Source: Bacteroidota bacterium (lineage in GTDB: Bacteria; Bacteroidota; Bacteroidia; Flavobacteriales; Flavobacteriaceae). From it: a stretch of 5,275 nucleotides of DNA. Every line of letters starts with the position of its first letter. Positions within the stretch are counted from its first letter, which is position 1. The translations under genes were made by a program, and so were the position numbers. Positions 4,063 through 5,275 of the stretch are shown here, one piece after another. A model generated the notes under the pieces. It was given only the letters and a program-made list of their open reading frames with translations, did no database searches and was not told where the DNA came from. The stretch lies in the NCBI GenBank assembly GCA_023390775.1, contig JAEWCF010000042.1, positions 1-5,275 on the forward strand. Reading direction: 5' to 3'.

Positions 4063-5275
4063 ATGAAAAAGATTTTGTTCCGACTTTGCCCGATTCTCCT
4101 CCTATTGGCATTCGCATGCCAGGACCACGACGACTTTGACGTTCCCTCCGATTTGCGCATCCATGATTTCATCTGGAAAGGGCTGAATCTTTACTATCTG
4201 TGGCAACCTGAAGTGGCCGATCTTGCCGATGACCGATTCGAAAACCAGGACCAGCTCAATCAATGGCTCGATACGCGCCCGGCGCCAGGCGAATTTTTTC
4301 AGTCATTGCTGACCGATCCGCAGACCGATCGTTTCAGCCGTATCTTCAATGATTACACGGTACTTGAAGGAATTCTCAACGGAACGACAAAAAGCAACGG
4401 CGTCGATTTCGAATTGCGATATGTGCCCGGAAGCGAGACTCAGGTTTTTGGCTGGGTGCGCTACGTCCTGCCCAATTCGGATGCGGCGACCAAAAATATA
4501 CAGCGCGGCGACATTTTTTATGCCGTAGACGGGCAAACGCTCAATGAAAACAATTACCGCGACCTGCTGTCTTCGGATCAATACACGCTAAGCCTGGCCG
4601 ATTACGATAATGGCAACATCACCCCCTCTGGGGAAAGCGTTTCCCTCACAAAGTGGGTCATCAGCGAAAATCCGGTCTATGCAACCCAGGTTTTCGAGGT
4701 CGGCGCGGAAAAGATCGGCTATATCATGTACAACGGGTTTTATCCCGCTTTCGAATCACAGCTGAACCAGGCTTTTGCACAGCTCAAGGCTTCCGGTGCC
4801 AATCATCTTATTTTGGACCTGCGGTACAACTCCGGCGGATCGATCGCAACATCGGCCCGGCTGGCCAGCATGATCACTGGGCAATTCACCGGACAAATAT
4901 TTGCGCGGGAACAATGGAACCCCAAGGTCCAGGATTACCTCGAGTCGCATCAGGGCGGAAGCGTGGAGAACGATTTCGTGGGAACGATTTCCAACGGATC
5001 GGCCATCAGCCATCTCAACCTGGACAGGGTCTACGTGCTGACGGGGCCCGCAACGGCATCGGCGAGCGAATTGGTCATCAACGGGCTCAAACCTTACATT
5101 CAGGTAGTGCAGATCGGCACCAAAACCACCGGAAAGAACGTGGGCTCGATCACGCTGTACGATTCGCCTGATTTTGGCAAGGACGGCGCATCCGACCGGC
5201 ATAAGTACGCCATGCAGCCCATTGTACTCAAAGTCGTGAACCGCGACGGATTCGGGGATTACCAGACCGGGATAC
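4063..5275 (+). CDS. S41 family serine peptidase, lipoprotein (3' end outside window)
   Basis: This is the first 404 residues of a C-terminal-processing-type S41 peptidase. MKKILFRLCPILLLLAFAC is a lipoprotein signal with lipidation predicted at C19. The next residues, QDHDDFD, are acidic and resemble the surface lipoprotein export signal of flavobacteria, so the enzyme may sit on the outer face of the outer membrane. An N-terminal helical segment (about 30-90) is followed by a PDZ-like region (about 113-190, with IQRGDIFYAVDGQTL near 146-160). The protease core starts near 217 (EKIGYIMYNGF) and includes LILDLRYNSGG at 249-259. The predicted catalytic Ser is S333 in TASASE and the general base is K358 in GTKTTGKN. 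Their 25-residue separation equals that of Ser430 and Lys455 in E. coli Prc. The ATG at 4063 gives the complete signal sequence. The gene is divergent from the ECF sigma gene. Substrate is unknown; protein-fragment digestion or envelope processing are both possible. Confidence 0.9.
   Translation, partial: MKKILFRLCPILLLLAFACQDHDDFDVPSDLRIHDFIWKGLNLYYLWQPEVADLADDRFENQDQLNQWLDTRPAPGEFFQSLLTDPQTDRFSRIFNDYTVLEGILNGTTKSNGVDFELRYVPGSETQVFGWVRYVLPNSDAATKNIQRGDIFYAVDGQTLNENNYRDLLSSDQYTLSLADYDNGNITPSGESVSLTKWVISENPVYATQVFEVGAEKIGYIMYNGFYPAFESQLNQAFAQLKASGANHLILDLRYNSGGSIATSARLASMITGQFTGQIFAREQWNPKVQDYLESHQGGSVENDFVGTISNGSAISHLNLDRVYVLTGPATASASELVINGLKPYIQVVQIGTKTTGKNVGSITLYDSPDFGKDGASDRHKYAMQPIVLKVVNRDGFGDYQTGI

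Noticed and set aside
3938..4117. N-terminal extension of the sigma factor up to 4117
   Set aside because: It would add 60 non-conserved residues, overlap the start of the divergent S41 gene and cover the candidate ECF promoter; the family N-terminus starts at 3937.
4756..5202. Open frame of 148 codons on the minus strand opposite the S41 protease
   Set aside because: The plus-strand frame carries the intact catalytic motifs of S41; the antisense frame shows nothing recognisable.
1..5275. CRISPR arrays, tRNA or rRNA genes, insertion sequences, attachment sites
   Set aside because: I saw no repeat-spacer pattern, no tRNA-like cloverleaf, no transposase motif and no terminal inverted repeats in the window.

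Overview
The window looks like a chromosomal segment of a Bacteroidota bacterium, most likely a member of the Flavobacteriaceae. The reasons are the carotenoid gene order crtI-crtB-crtZ, two DUF4252 proteins, a lipoprotein whose residues after the lipidated cysteine are acidic, A/T-rich translation starts without Shine-Dalgarno sequences, and AT-rich intergenic gaps. The coding DNA has a roughly balanced base composition by eye, which is high for a flavobacterium. No sequence search was possible, so family names rest on motifs and recalled protein patterns.

Region 1 (1-1785, + strand) is a tightly packed carotenoid operon. It holds the 3' third of phytoene desaturase (crtI), a complete phytoene synthase (crtB, 4-nt overlap with crtI) and a complete beta-carotene hydroxylase (crtZ, 1-nt gap). 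Together they cover GGPP to phytoene, phytoene to lycopene, and hydroxylation of the beta rings to zeaxanthin. The cyclase crtY is not in the window. Region 2 (1786-1841) is a short convergent gap with four exact tandem copies of AATTATT. A hairpin with a T-run for the minus strand lies inside the 3' end of crtZ.

Region 3 (1842-3937, - strand) is a four-gene unit read leftwards: ECF sigma factor, single-span membrane protein (putative anti-sigma factor), secreted DUF4252 protein, and DUF4252 lipoprotein. Three of the four genes are joined by overlaps (14 nt and 1 nt); the remaining gap is 56 nt. Upstream of the sigma gene, on its own strand, is a sequence of classical ECF-promoter form, TGTAAC-N16-CGTC, suggesting autoregulation. 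I infer a cell-envelope signalling module whose outputs or feedback partners are the two exported DUF4252 proteins. Their function is unknown.

Region 4 (4063-5275, + strand, open at the right edge) is divergent from the sigma gene. It encodes an S41-family (C-terminal-processing-type) serine protease lipoprotein. A PDZ-like segment and a Ser333/Lys358 dyad are visible, and the post-cysteine residues resemble a surface lipoprotein export signal. The most interesting part of the window is the sigma/anti-sigma/DUF4252 module with its candidate self-recognised promoter.
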